From: Glandiceps talaboti
Lineage: Eukaryota > Hemichordata > Enteropneusta > Spengelidae
Reading direction: 5' to 3'
DNA length: 64,000 nt
Assembly (NCBI RefSeq): GCF_964340395.1
Contig: NC_135559.1
Span: forward strand, 519,501-583,500
Below, one piece after another: positions 34,101 through 57,064 of the stretch. Numbering within the stretch: the stretch's first letter is position 1; each line of letters begins with the position of its first letter. Below the pieces are notes generated by a model that did not search any database, was not told the DNA's origin, and saw only the letters and a program-made list of their open reading frames with translations. The position numbers and the translations under genes were made by a program.

Positions 34101-37100
34101 TTGCTATAGGCCATTGGCATTGCTTCATGGAAGTCAGTAGAAATATTTATGTAATAGGTGAACAATAAATATTTATGACTGTTAAGTGCTTCTTACCTTC
34201 ATTGAAAACATCAGATCATCTAATCTCAGTACTCTCTCAATTCTTGTTTCAGTATGGACCTGTTATCAACACAACAAGATTGAAGGATGTAGTACACCTC
34301 CCATCGTCATAGTAACAGCTCTTGTAGATAGAATAGGTAATCTCTACTTTTATTTTATCATAATTTTGTCAAGAAATTTTTCAAATCATATTCCGGTATC
34401 AATTGTTTGATTTAGAGGAACATATTTGAACTGGTAGGGTAACAATGATATATGTCATTTTTGTGCACCAGATGTTAAGATAATTCAGAATAAGGACTGT
34501 ACTTACATTATCTGATACTTGATTTGAGATTGGTATCTATTAGACAAAGCCCAAGGGAGACAACTTCTTTGGATTTGTTCATCTGTGGCCACCTGTATCT
34601 CTGAAATGAATAAGCCAATTTCAATCAAATCTAGCACAACTGTCAGATACTGTAGTTGGCATATGCATGTCACTTTGATTTTTTAAGTTCCACAGTAAAG
34701 GTTGAATAGCAAACATGAAAGATTACAAATTAGATTTCTCACTTCCAGTTGAAGCAATCAATAATCCAGAGCAATAATGTTACTTACCCCCACATCAAAC
34801 AAAAAATTATATGTTTGTTGAATAAATGGAGATCAGCTGAACTGCAGAAGAATGTACACTTCATGAGAAGACTACAACATGAGGAGATATGTATGAGTTT
34901 GATATAAAATAACAAGAACTTGCTCCCAGTGACGTGAAATTTAAACTCTTTTATTTCAATGTTTATCTCATTGTGAGTAAGTTCTTGTCATTTTATATTG
35001 AACCCAGCATTATATGCATCATTAGTGCTGGGTATCACCAATGTCAATGACATGTACAAACTTTGATCTTTGTTTCATGAACTTGAATTCCAGATTTGCA
35101 GGCTAAGTCTATTGTACCAAACAAAGATATCAAATTGTCAGGTCAAGTGACATGGGCTGGGGCAACATCCCTAGAAGTGACAATGAATGTAGAACAGGTA
35201 AGAAGTGACTGAAAGGTGAAAGGTTAAGTGACATGGGCTGGGGCAACATCCCTAGAAGTGACAATGAATGTAGAACAGGTAAGAAGTGACTGAAAGGTGA
35301 AAGGTTAAGTGAAAATAAAGTATTTTGATCTCCTATAGCTAACACAGATGATTTGAAAACAATACTATTATTTCCATTAAGTATTTAGAATTTATGAAAT
35401 GAAAATTAAGAGTAATTTTTGTCCAATCAGGAGCTGTCATAGATCCCAACAGTGGCCATGTTCCTTTACAATATGTATTCTCATAATGCCCTAGTCTCTC
35501 CCTTGGATCAAAGTGCGCCATCAGTGGTGAGGCTTCGTAACCAAGACTATAACCTGTCGTGTTTCAATCTAAGTCACCCTGAAAGTGTGAATTTATTGAT
35601 CTCACTCACTCACAAGTAGCTAGAAGTCTTGTAATCATGCAATTGAAGATTCAATGTCAAAATTTGTTGTGTTTTTAGATTGGTGATGATGGTACCTGGT
35701 CACAAGTTATGGATGCAAGCTTTGTTATGGTATCAAGAGACCCTCAAAACCAGAGGTAGGAAAGATTACTGTTGATAGATACTGCTGTCATTTTGAAGAA
35801 TGTTTTTCACCAATTTCACACAATTGCAAACATGAAAGCACTAACTTTTGAGAGCTTTCTACTACAACCTCAAGCCTTGTTGACTCACTGCCACTAGAGG
35901 GTGTACTATTTATGAAAGCTTCCAACTAGAACCTCTAGTCTGTTGACTCACTGCCACTAGAGGGCATTGTAGCAGTATGTTATGTTGTCATGGTTTCAAG
36001 GAATCATCAAGATCAATGTTAGATTATTTATGGTTGTTATGGATATAATTTTAAAGTAAACTCAGTCACATACAAAAGTATACGGTGCACTCCACTCAGG
36101 TGATGAAGATAACCCAAATGGTACTGACTTTCACAATTGGAAAGGTTCTATAAGTATAAACCTAGCTGTAGCTATACTTGACTCTGACTTGATAAATTTT
36201 GAATGTAACTATATGTCTAACGTATAGTCTGACGTGACAATGTTTAACCAGTGTTAGAATACACAGTCTCAGATTACGACTATTTTGTCAGTGGAGCCTT
36301 AGCAAATATTTGTTTTTGTTAGAATACACAGTCTCAGATTACGACTATCTTGTCAGTGGAGCCTTAGCAAGTATTTGTTTCTGTTAGAATACACAGTCTC
36401 AGATTACAACTATTTTGTCAGTGGAGCCTTAGCAAGTATTTGTTTTTGTTAGAATACACAGTCTCAGATTACAACTATTTTGTCAGTGGAGCCTTAGCAA
36501 GTATTTGTTTTTGTTAGAATACACAGTCTCAGATTACGACTATCTTGTCAGTGGAGCCTTAGCAAGTATTTGTTTTTGTTAGAATACACAGTCTCAGATT
36601 ACAACTATTTTGTCAGTGGAGCCTTAGCAAGTATTTGTTTTTGTTAGAATACACAGTCTCAGATTACGACTATCTTGTCAGTGGAGCCTTAGCAAGTATT
36701 TGTTTTTGTTAGAATACACAGTCTCAGATTACAACTATTTTGTCAGTGGAGCCTTAGCAAGTATTTGTTTTTGTTAGAATACACAGTCTCAGATTACAAC
36801 TATTTTGTCAGTGGAGCCTTAGCAAGTATTTGTTTTTGTTAGAATACACAGTCTCAGATTACAACTATTTTGTCAGTGGAGCCTTAGCAAATATTTGTTT
36901 CTGTTCAGGACCAAGTTTTTCACATTTAAGTTTTCATCCTAATCTGACATTGGAATACTCATCATACTGGTATGATCCATTTTTATGAATACTCAGTTTT
37001 AATTGCCAAGTAATTATAATTTACCATATTTTCATCAAACATTCGTGTAAACAGAAAGGCATATGTCAGTCCTCTACAAGTTGAGAGTGAAGAAGAGAAA

Positions 37101-40100
37101 ACACTTTTTCAGAAAGGAGAGGAAAGTAAAATGAGAAGAAAGCAAGAAGCAGAGGAGTCTTTACTTAAGACACCACCAAATGCTGAAGAAACTAAACTTA
37201 TTCACCGATTATTTCTAGACACACTGGACCCAAAGTAAGAATTTCAAATTTAATATGGCAAAACTCCATGATTTGTGAATGCAAGTGTGGCATATTTGGA
37301 ATATTTGCACAAGTACTTGCGATATTCTCGGCAGTCATACTTTCTGAGTATAGCAAGTGAAAGTGTAGCAGAAAATACAACAAGCACGAATACCAATTCC
37401 CCCTGGTACACATTCTTTCAATCACTGGCCTCATGGGGTTCTGTTAAAATTACGGTACATATGTTTACCAGAAAAAGTTCCATAAAAAGTTCCATAAAAA
37501 TCATACTGTGTGATCACACACTTTTGTGTACAAGGAACAATCATACAGAAATGTCCATATCATTTGCATACAAGTATGCGATAATGTATTCATGGTTGCA
37601 CACTGAATATTCATGAGAGATGTTTTACATTGAAGGGAATATGCACTTTGTGGAGTCATGAATATTCATTGTTCAACCATGAAAACATATTTATCCAGAC
37701 TACCATGATACAATGGCCCATAACAAAGATATCCTAAAAGGCACAATAATAATCTTTACTTATACTGCATAGTTCTATGAGTATATAAACACTTGTCTCC
37801 TAAGAAGTCCAGTGAGGGCCATCACTCATGGGTTCAGTGTTTAACTTGATGTTTCTCTGAAATCGCAAGTAACTATGTGATGTAAAATCATGAAATGACA
37901 CTCCAGAACCCATAGTTTATGAAAATGCCTTTACTTCCTTCGGTATTCCCCTTTAAAACCTGTAACTTCTTTACATGTAAATACTGCATACGAATGTTGG
38001 TTGAGATGTGAAAGTTGAGATTGTGATAAGTTAATGATTTAAAATTAAATGAATAATGACAATAATATGAGGTAGAAATTAAAGATGTTTTGACCAGTCA
38101 CTATAATCTTCTGATAACAATAATATATTCACCAACTCTAATGTAAAAGTCTATTACTCTAGGTAAACATTTTATCTATATCATAAATTCATTCAACAGT
38201 TAAATGTTACCACTTAGGTGTTAACTTGATGTTATATATTTGTAATGATTTCATTCTATCAGGTCCATTACATTCAAGGCCAGAGTAAAACCAGCTGGGT
38301 CTGTATGGATGGAAGAAACTGGACTAAAAACTATCATTGTTTGCCATCCTCAGGTAAATAATCTACCTGCAATCTATACAGAACCACAAAATATTATATT
38401 GAAGTGATTTTAATTGTTAGATTTACCTCTTACTTCTTTGATTTTAGAGACCAGTGTAAAAGCAGCAAAAAGGAAATCCATTTATTAAATGATTCATTTT
38501 TCTAGTATTACTGAGTCACACAGCCTGGCAATATTGCAGACATGTGCACCATTCCTTGGGTGGGCAATATTACAGACATGTGCACCGTCCCTTGGGTGGG
38601 CAATATTGCAGACATCATGTGCACCATCCCTTGGGTGGGCAATATTGCAGACATCATGTGCACCATCCCTTGGGTGGGCAATACTACAGACATGTGCACC
38701 ATCCCTTGGGTGGGCAATATTGCAGACATGTGCACCATCCCTTGGGTGGGCAATATTGCAGACATGTGCACCGTCCCTTGGGTGGGCAATATTACAGATA
38801 TGTGCACCATTCCTTGGGTGGGCAATACTACAGACATGTGCACCATCCCTTGGGTGGGCAATATTGCAGACATGTGCACCATCCCTTGGGTGGGCAATAT
38901 TACAGATATGTGCACCGTCCCTTGGGTGGGCAATATTACAGATATGTGCACAATTCCTTGGGTGGGCAATATTACAGATATGTGCACAATTCCTTGGGTG
39001 GGCAATATTACAGATATGTGCATCATTCCTTGGTTAGGCAATATTACAGATATGTGCACAATTCCTTGGTTAGGCAATATTACAGATATGTGCACAATTC
39101 CTTGGGTGGGCAATATTACAGATATGTGCACCATCCCTTGGGTGGGCAATATTACAGATATGTGCACCGTCCCTTGGGTGGGCAATATTACAGATATGTG
39201 CACCGTCCCTTGGGTGGGCAATATTACAGATATGTGCACCATCCCTTGGGTGGGCAATATTACAGATATGTGCACAATTCCTTGGGTGGGCAATATTACA
39301 GATATGTGCATCATTCCTTGGTTAGGCAATATTACAGATATGTGCACAATTCCTTGGCTGGGCAATATTACAGATATGTGCACCATTCCTTGGGTGGGCA
39401 ATATTACAGATATGTGCACCGTCCCTTGGGTGGGCAATATTACAGATATGTGCACCATCCCTTGGGTGGGCAATATTACAGATATGTGCACCATTCCTTG
39501 GGTGGGCAATATTGCAGACATGTGCACCATCCCTTGGGTGGGCAATATTACAGATATGTGCACCATCCCTTGGGTGGGCAATATTGCAGACATGTGCACC
39601 ATTCCTTGGGTGGGCAATATTACAGATATGTGCACCATCCCTTGGGTGGGCAATATTACAGATATGTGCACCATCCCTTGGGTGGGCAATATTACAGATA
39701 TGTGCACCATTCCTTGGGTGGGCAATATTACAGATATGTGCACCATTCCTTGAGTGAGTAATAAATCATGATACATGTATGGCCCTTGTTATCAACATTT
39801 TCCAAACTGAAAATAAATACATGGCACAAAGTATATTAATTATATTCATATGTCATACTAAATCTGTCCTAATTCACAGATTATTTCTATTGTAATACCA
39901 TCCCACAATTTCATTCTTGATTGCATCTGGAGTATTTTGTATTTCATGCTTTCAATTTTATCATTTTCAGGAGAAAAATCTTTATAACAAAGTGTTTGGT
40001 GGATTTTTGATGAGACAAGCCTTTGAGTTAGCATGGGCCAATGCCTATGTACACTGGTAAGTTTTACTGAGTTAGTCTGGGCCAATGCCTATGTACACTG

Positions 40101-42753
40101 GTAAGTTACTGAGTTAGTCTGGGCCAATGCCTATGTACACTGGTAAGTTGTACTGAGTTAGTCTGGGCCAATGCCTATGTACACACTGTCAGGTAAGTTT
40201 TACTGAGTTAGTCTGGGCCAATGCCTATGTACACTGGTAAGTTTTACCGAGTTAGTCTGGGCCAATGCCTATGTACACTGGTAAGTTTTACTGAGTTAGT
40301 CTGGGCCAATGCCTATGTACACTGGTAAGTTTTACCGAGTTAGTCTGGGCCAATGCCTATGTACACTGGTAAGTTTTACCGAGTTAGTCTGGGCCAATGC
40401 CTATGTACACTGGTAAGTTTTACTGAGTTAGTCTGGGCCAATGCCTATGTACACTGGTAAGTTTTACCGAGTTAGCATGGGCCAATGCCTATGTACACTG
40501 GTAAGTTGTACTGAGTTAGTCTGGGCCAATGCCTATGTACACACTGTCAGGTAAGTTTTACTGAGTTAGTCTGGGCCAATGCCTATGTACACTGGTAAGT
40601 TTTACCGAGTTAGTCTGGGCCAATGCCTATGTACACTGGTAAGTTTTACTGAGTTAGTCTGGGCCAATGCCTATGTACACTGGTAAGTTTTACCGAGTTA
40701 GTCTGGGCCAATGCCTATGTACACTGGTAAGTTTTACCGAGTTAGCATGGGCCAATGCCTATGTACACTGGTAAGTTGTACTGAGTTAGTCTGGGCCAAT
40801 GGCTATGTACACTGGTAAGTTTTACTGAGTTAGTCTGGGCCAATGCCTATGTACACTGGTAAGTTGTACTGAGTTAGTCTGGGCCAATGCCTATGTACAC
40901 TGGTAAGTTGTACTGAGTTAGTCTGGGCCAATGCCTATGTACACACTGTCAGGTAAGTTTTACTGAGTTAGTCTGGGCCAATGCCTATGTACACTGGTAA
41001 GTTGTACTGAGTTAGTCTGGGCCAATGCCTATGTACACTGGTAAGTTGTACTGAGTTAGTCTGGGCCAATGCCTATGTACACTGGTAAGTTTTACTGAGT
41101 TAGTCTGGGCCAATGCCTATGTACACTGGTAAGTTTTACCGAGTTAGCATGGGCCAATGCCTATGTACACTGGTAAGTTTTACTGAGTTAGTCTGGGCCA
41201 ATGCCTATGTACACACTGTCAGGTAAGTTTTACTGAGTTAGTCTGGGCCAATGCCTATGTACACTGGTAAGTTGTACTGAGTTAGTCTGGGCCAATGCCT
41301 ATGTACACTGGTAAGTTTTACTGAGTTAGTCTGGGCCAATGCCTATGTACACTGGTAAGTTTTACCGAGTTAGTCTGGGCCAATGCCTATGTACACTGGT
41401 AAGTTTTACTGAGTTAGTCTGGGCCAATGCCTATGTACACTGGTAAGTTACTGAGTTAGTCTGGGCCAATGCCTATGTACACTGGTAAGTTGTACTGAGT
41501 TAGTCTGGGCCAATGCCTATGTACACTGGTAAGTTTTACTGAGTTAGTCTGGGCCAATGCCTATGTACACTGGTAAGTTTTACTGAGTTAGTCTGGGCCA
41601 ATGCCTATGTACACTGGTAAGTTTTACCGAGTTAGTCTGGGCCAATGCCTATGTACACTGGTAAGTTTTACTGAGTTAGTCTGGGCCAATGCCTATGTAC
41701 ACTGGTAAGTTTTACAACTTGAAATAACTCGAATCTTTGACTAGTTTCTATGATATTATTTCTGCTCATTCATAAATAACGTTACACCCTATGACACACA
41801 ACTATTTGACTTTGCAGTAAATCCCGTCCTATGGTAACTGCTGTGGATGACATCTTATTCAGGAAACCAGTGGCTATCGGATCTTTACTCTACCTTTCAT
41901 CTCAGGTATAAACACTTCTGGTGTACTTTCTTCTTCACTACATCGTTCAGTAACTGCTATAGGCACTGGTAACATCTATCATTTAGGGTTACCATGGTGA
42001 TACTGTCTATGAGAAAAGTTACACTGATAGACTGACAGCCTGGAGACAGAGACAATAATCTCAAACCAATACCGAGTGTGATTTCTTGCCCCCAAAATGT
42101 AGAAAGTAAATGAAGTTAGACAACTAAATATATACAATTAATGAATAGAGAAAATACTAGTACTCAGAGCAGTAAGGTAAAGATGTCAAGTCAACAATGA
42201 TTGTTGTGACCTGATGTACGTACAGGCAACTCTGGCAAAACATATTTGAAATGGAATAAAAATACTTTATTTGCTATAAAATAAATTTGAGTCCTTTCTT
42301 TGCTTAATATTTGCGAGATTCTTTAGAGCTGTAGGTTATAAAACTGTTGTTTTTTTTTATTTGAAGTAAAATGTAATCTTTCTGTGATTCCAGCCATTTT
42401 GTGTAATGAATACAAGTTAGTCCAAGTAACTATATGTATGTAAACCTTATGTTTTTCTTAAATCATCAGGTTGCATACACTGATGGAAATTTTCTTCAGA
42501 TCAGAGTTCATGCCGAGGTCGTTGACCCTAAGACAGGGCAACGTGACACAACCAATGACTTCCACTTCACCTTTGATAAAGAGAGTCCAGTAGCACCAGT
42601 AATCCCTAAAACCTTTCCAGGTAATTTATTCATGAAGTGTTCAACCACTTATTGCTGTGTTTAATATGAAATGCTTACATACATCCGTCCATCCATCCAT
42701 ACATACATGCATCCATCCATCCATACATACATACATACATACATCCATCCATA

Positions 42754-42808
<55 letters not shown>

Positions 42809-43445
42809 AACAGAGACAGTTGATAAAACACGGTAAGAACTTTATTATGTTGTCATGGTAATGCTATCATGAATTAATAGAATCAAAATTCTAATCAACA
42901 AAATTTAACTTTAGTATTTAATGTTTTTGCTAAGGGCTGTAAGAAGGTAAATTCTACTGTTTCTTCCCAAGCCTTTTTACCCAGGTTCCCATACAAATTA
43001 CCATAGATTCTGTGAGAAACATTGCTTTTTTTTACCCCTTTCCCCCTTTCTGTTCCCCAATCATAGCAAAAACACTGATATTTCATCTTAAGTCATCTCG
43101 AAACAAAAATACAACATAGAATTTTGAAATACATTTGATGGTCAGGTAACATCCATAAATTTGACAAAATTTTAAAACATGATTTCATAGCTTTGCTACC
43201 CATAATATTATTTCATCCTCATACCTATTAATTTATTGTAAATCAACAATTATTAATATTTAGAGAAATTTTATTTTAAATAAAATTTCCATCACAATAT
43301 TTAGATTTGACTCCTATCCAGAGTGGTCATTAAAACTTAATAAATTGTAATATAATTATTTTGTTTTCATTTCATTTCAGAGGCAATGTTGTACTTAGAT
43401 GGTAAAAGACATTTCCGAGAGGCAGCCATGCATCGTGTTGAGTAA
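31188..43445 (+). CDS. ACOT9: Acyl-CoA thioesterase 9, mitochondrial (13 exons)
   Basis: Coding exons: 31188-31201, 31797-31891, 32393-32438, 33610-33803, 34253-34336, 35094-35197, 35679-35755, 37055-37234, 38263-38353, 39971-40056, 41818-41905, 42470-42620 and 43381-43445. All phases agree and give 424 residues, close to human ACOT9. The enzyme hydrolyses acyl-CoA to free acid and CoA in the mitochondrial matrix. The N-terminus (MAASRCLMRLLQRRSRHFLG) is basic and lacks acidic residues, as in a matrix-targeting peptide. Two hotdog domains follow: the first with MKDSYREAIIPLG, VRFGRILENLD and IVIVTALVDRI, the second with HPQEKNLYNKVFGGFLMRQA, ELAWANAY and AVDDILFRKPV. The C-terminus MLYLDGKRHF is typical of the family. 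Several introns hold minisatellites, and the donors of exons 6 and 10 have been duplicated. The first, 14-nt coding exon is the least certain. Confidence 0.96.
32449..32536. repeat. 45-bp direct duplication in ACOT9 intron 3
   Basis: Two adjacent, nearly identical copies containing TACATGTATATAAACAAGTG and AATTCCAGTACATGTGGTT. Confidence 0.92.
32690..32880. repeat. About 48-bp tandem repeat, 4 copies, on a dispersed-repeat seed
   Basis: Units carry ACATAAGGGGCCTTGTCATG and AATAAGTCAAAGATAAGTAT. The first copy starts AATATGAGTCACATAAGGGG, matching the dispersed repeat near 25577 and 48417. The array seems to have grown from one inserted copy of that family. Confidence 0.85.
35142..35310 (+). 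repeat. Duplicate of the ACOT9 exon 6 donor end
   Basis: The last half of exon 6 with its donor, CAG|GTAAGAAG, and about 30 intron bases is repeated exactly once more, 81 bases further on; the second donor is at 35279. The two copies are practically identical, so the duplication is recent. Using the second donor would add GTA AGA AGT GAC TGA, an immediate in-frame stop. Confidence 0.96.
35850..35970. repeat. About 60-bp duplication containing CTCF-like cores
   Basis: Two copies of TTGACTCACTGCCACTAGAG plus GG, with looser similarity in the left flank. CCACTAGAGGGC at 35954-35965 fits the CTCF core consensus; the first copy (35891-35901) differs at the end. Confidence 0.6.
36253..36905. repeat. 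65-bp minisatellite in ACOT9 intron 7, about 10 copies
   Basis: The unit starts GTTAGAATACACAGTCTCAG and ends GCAAGTATTTGTTTTT. Variants alternate TTACGACTATC and TTACAACTATT. Confidence 0.97.
38540..39755. repeat. 36-bp minisatellite in ACOT9 intron 9, about 33 copies
   Basis: The unit contains GGGCAATATTACAGATATGT followed by GCACCATTCCTTGGGT. Changes are mostly C/T at fixed places (ATCCC/ATTCC, GATATG/GACATG, GGGTGG/GGTTAG). Because 36 is a multiple of three, frames of more than 400 codons are open on both strands. They are not genes. Confidence 0.98.
40020..41712 (+). repeat. ACOT9: 44-bp minisatellite made of the ACOT9 exon 10 end and its donor, 38 donors
   Basis: The genuine exon 10 ends CCTATGTACACTG|GTAAGTTTTA at 40056. 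The following 1.65 kb repeats a 44-bp unit made of the last 30 or so exon bases (GAGTTAG..TGGGCCAATG, then CCTATGTACACTG) plus GTAAGTTTTAC. By hand count there are 38 GTAAGT donors in all, the real one included. Copies differ mainly at TTTTACTG/TTGTACTG/TTTTACCG and at TAGTCTGG against the exon-like TAGCATGG. Four units carry an insertion making ACACTGTCAG|GTAAGT. The exon 11 acceptor lies about 100 bases after the array. Confidence 0.98.
42682..42804. repeat. (CCAT/CATA)n and (CA)n microsatellite in ACOT9 intron 12
   Basis: Tetranucleotide CCAT and CATA repeats followed by a CA run of about 46 bases. Confidence 0.95.
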
Positions 43446-45051
43446 ACCCTACTTTTTCACAATGTACTTTGACATGGTGCCAATATATGTCTTTTTAATC
43501 ATACATTTTGATGATTCGAATGAAAGAATTTGTACATATATCCTGAGTTTTGATGTCAGGTATCTGGCTGAATTTATAACAACTCATCACATCACTTGTA
43601 TCACCTGAGACATGAGATAGAACTATCAATTTAGTCCATGAGTCTTTCATTCACTGTGCGTTTCTTCATCCGTACTTCCCTGTGCTTCTCCTGGTTCTAG
43701 TTCATGTTCCATCACCATGCCCCAAAAATGTCTTCTATCCTGAGATGATGTAATGATAGCAATGTCCACATTGGAGCAGTGTTTGGTTAGCTGTAGATCA
43801 TCTGTTGACAACCTGTATTGAGAACACCTGGTTTGATGTAGCTCATCTGTTGAAGATTTCCACCTAAAAAATCCTCTCCTGGTGTAGTGTCGATCATGAT
43901 TGCTTGACAAACCTGTGGAACACCTTTCAAGCCCTTATACATTACTTCCAATTTGCCAATCAGCAGAGTAGTAGCAGCCAATCAGCAGAGTAGTAGCAGC
44001 CAATCAGCAGAGTAGTAGCAACCAATCAGCAGAGTAGTAGCAACCAATCAGCAGACTAGTAGCAACCAATCAGCAGAGTAGTAGCAGCCAATCAGCAGAG
44101 TAGTAGCAGCCAATCAGCAGAGTAGTAGCAACCAATCAGCAGAGTAGTAGCAACCAATCAGCAGAGTAGTAGCAGCCAATCAGCAGAGTAGTAGCAGCCA
44201 ATCAGCAGAGTAGTAGCAGCCAATCAGCAGACTAGTAGCAACCAATCATTTGTTGAAGAGGTGTGATATCCTGTTTAGTGATGTACTAATAACAGTGGGC
44301 TTAGTATAAATCATCACCATAGTAACAATACTGAGGCAAGTTATACCAGTTATCAAACCTGGAACTGATGGTAGTAGGTACTGTTCAACCAAAGAACGAT
44401 GTAATGAACAGTATTGGGGTACCTCCTGAAAAAAGAAGTTTTACCTTATATGCTATTACTTGTAGTTTAAGAACAAGTTGTGATTATCTGGTTTTCAGAA
44501 ATTGTGTATTTTTGTTAGTTTTGTTACCTTTAAAACGACTTCTGTGTTGAAAAGTCATTAATATCAGTTTGTTTGTAATGTTTTTTGTGAGTGACAAAAA
44601 AATTATCAAAAATTATGATCATACATATAGATATTGAAATATTTAGAAAAAAAATAAATACGTACAGATAGTGATGAAATATTAAATTATTTTCAAAAAA
44701 TTTAATCATTGAAATTTTGTCATCAGATATTCTTCGCAAGCATTTATTTACAGTTGTAAGCAGATAATGATAAATTTAAAAAAAATGTAATTAAAGAAAT
44801 TCTTTTATTTGATTTTGCTAATGAGTATTTGTGCATTTATCCGACATATTTATGTATTAAGTATATCAGAGATAAAACATTTTGAATCATGCAGTAAATC
44901 ATTTCACTCCAGCACATAACAGGGTTTAAAGAATATGAAGTATGAACTATAATTGACATATTTTGTATATTATTTAGATTTAGATGATGATTTCATATAT
45001 GCAGTGTTCTTCCAAAGAATTGATACATTCATATCTAAATTAGCCAATATT
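43446..45051. other. Convergent 3' regions of ACOT9 and MAO
   Basis: The stretch lies between two converging genes and holds a 22-bp minisatellite (43966-44245). A minus-strand frame at 43647-43910 encodes a hydrophilic 87-residue peptide ending in many acidic residues; I could not tie it to any gene. AATAAA on the plus strand near 44650 and TTTATT (AATAAA on the minus strand) at 44743-44748 are candidate poly(A) signals, so the two 3' UTRs may overlap. Confidence 0.4.
43966..44245. repeat. 22-bp minisatellite, about 13 copies
   Basis: The unit is AATCAGCAGAGTAGTAGCAG plus CC, with GCAACC and GACTAG variants. The spacing is very regular and no unique DNA separates the copies. Confidence 0.97.
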
Positions 45052-45132
45052 CTAGGAGAAACTCCTTGGGTACACTTCAGTATGTCTCTGTTCTATTCCA
45101 TTGATATATGTATCAAGTTCATGTATACTGTT
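45052..45132 (-). CDS. Candidate last exon of MAO (weak)
   Basis: On the minus strand TTCCTTGCAG is a good acceptor, and the phase continues from the candidate exon at 45226-45291 into 26 residues (NSIHELDTYINGIEQRHTEV...) and a stop. The intron would be only 93 bases, and the peptide lacks the membrane helix that ends vertebrate MAO. This is a splice-site argument only. Confidence 0.25.
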   Translation of the reverse strand, partial: NSIHELDTYINGIEQRHTEVYPRSFS

Positions 45133-45225
45133 CTGCAAGGAATCTATAAAGCAGTCTGTTTTTTCTATATATTTTCTCTTTTCATTTTTTTGAAGATATT
45201 TACTGACATATTTTTATCTACTCAC

Positions 45226-45291
45226 CTGACAATTGATTTGTCTTTGACGCTTAGTATTCTTCAGGATAATTTTGTCCATCCTCTCAAGTAC
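45226..45291 (-). CDS. MAO: Candidate MAO exon 16
   Basis: A 66-nt minus-strand open block with a good acceptor (TAATTTCAG) and donor (CAG|GTGAGT) reads VLERMDKIILKNTKRQRQIN plus CQ. Joined in phase to a GAA|GTAACA donor inside the preceding exon (exon end 46024), it gives AERAVQEVLERMDKI. This lines up with SAERAAREVLNGLGK, the start of the C-terminal tail of vertebrate MAO-A. The match covers only a short stretch, and the donor GTAACA is weak. Confidence 0.45.
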
Positions 45292-46005
45292 CTGAAATTA
45301 TGATAGTAAATGAATGATAGAAACTGATACCAACTATATTTGTGTACTTAAATGAAAGTTGGATAAAATTTTTCCAATTTTTATAACTTTATTTAATACA
45401 GGGTTGGTAAAATTTACTTTACTTACTAGCATAAAGAAATACATCTATGTTAATGCCAGCCTCACCTTTGACCTCTGTTTATGTACGTATATTTTTATCT
45501 AAACTTGTGCTGTGAACAATATTAGTAATAATATACCAATTATAGCAGTCCCAGTACCATAGCTTAGGAAAAGATTAATTACTGTATATAAGCATATTGG
45601 ATGCTGGATGGAAAATCAGCTAAATCTGTAGCCATGACAACAGACAATCTTTACTGTTCATTTATTTGTTGAAAGTTCAAAGTCTTAAAGGCCCACTTGG
45701 ATTAGGATTAAAAGCTAGGTGTGAAATACGAAAGAATGATCCTATGTAATCTTGTTAAAAATAACACTAATGTGATGACATGGGATTGAGACATTGGCCT
45801 TTAAAACTTTAAAAACTAGTATTTTGATTTAGTCCCCATTAGTTCTCTCCAAATGCTATTATTTTTTTATACATACAACTCTTCAATCTGTAACAAATGG
45901 TTCTCTCTCAATATGTAATCATATGTACCATTATAATGATGGCACTGATTTCCTAAAAAGTGAGTCTTTTGTAAAATAAAATCTATAAATTTACAAATGT
46001 GAAAA

Positions 46006-57064
<11,059 letters not shown>

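Noticed and set aside
38508-39776. Open frames of more than 400 codons on both strands
   Set aside because: They lie wholly inside a 36-bp tandem array. The period is a multiple of three, so any stop-free unit gives an endless frame, and no start context, splice pattern or family match supports a gene.
45052-45164. Alternative reading of a MAO tail exon from an acceptor at 45164
   Set aside because: From the phase left by the exon at 45226-45291, reading from 45164 hits a stop after six codons. The acceptor at 45132 keeps phase, so only that one was listed.
44953-45303. Plus-strand frame of 116 codons with a hydrophobic stretch
   Set aside because: Its hydrophobic part comes from T-rich noncoding DNA. 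The minus strand of the same place carries better splice signals and a peptide that fits MAO.
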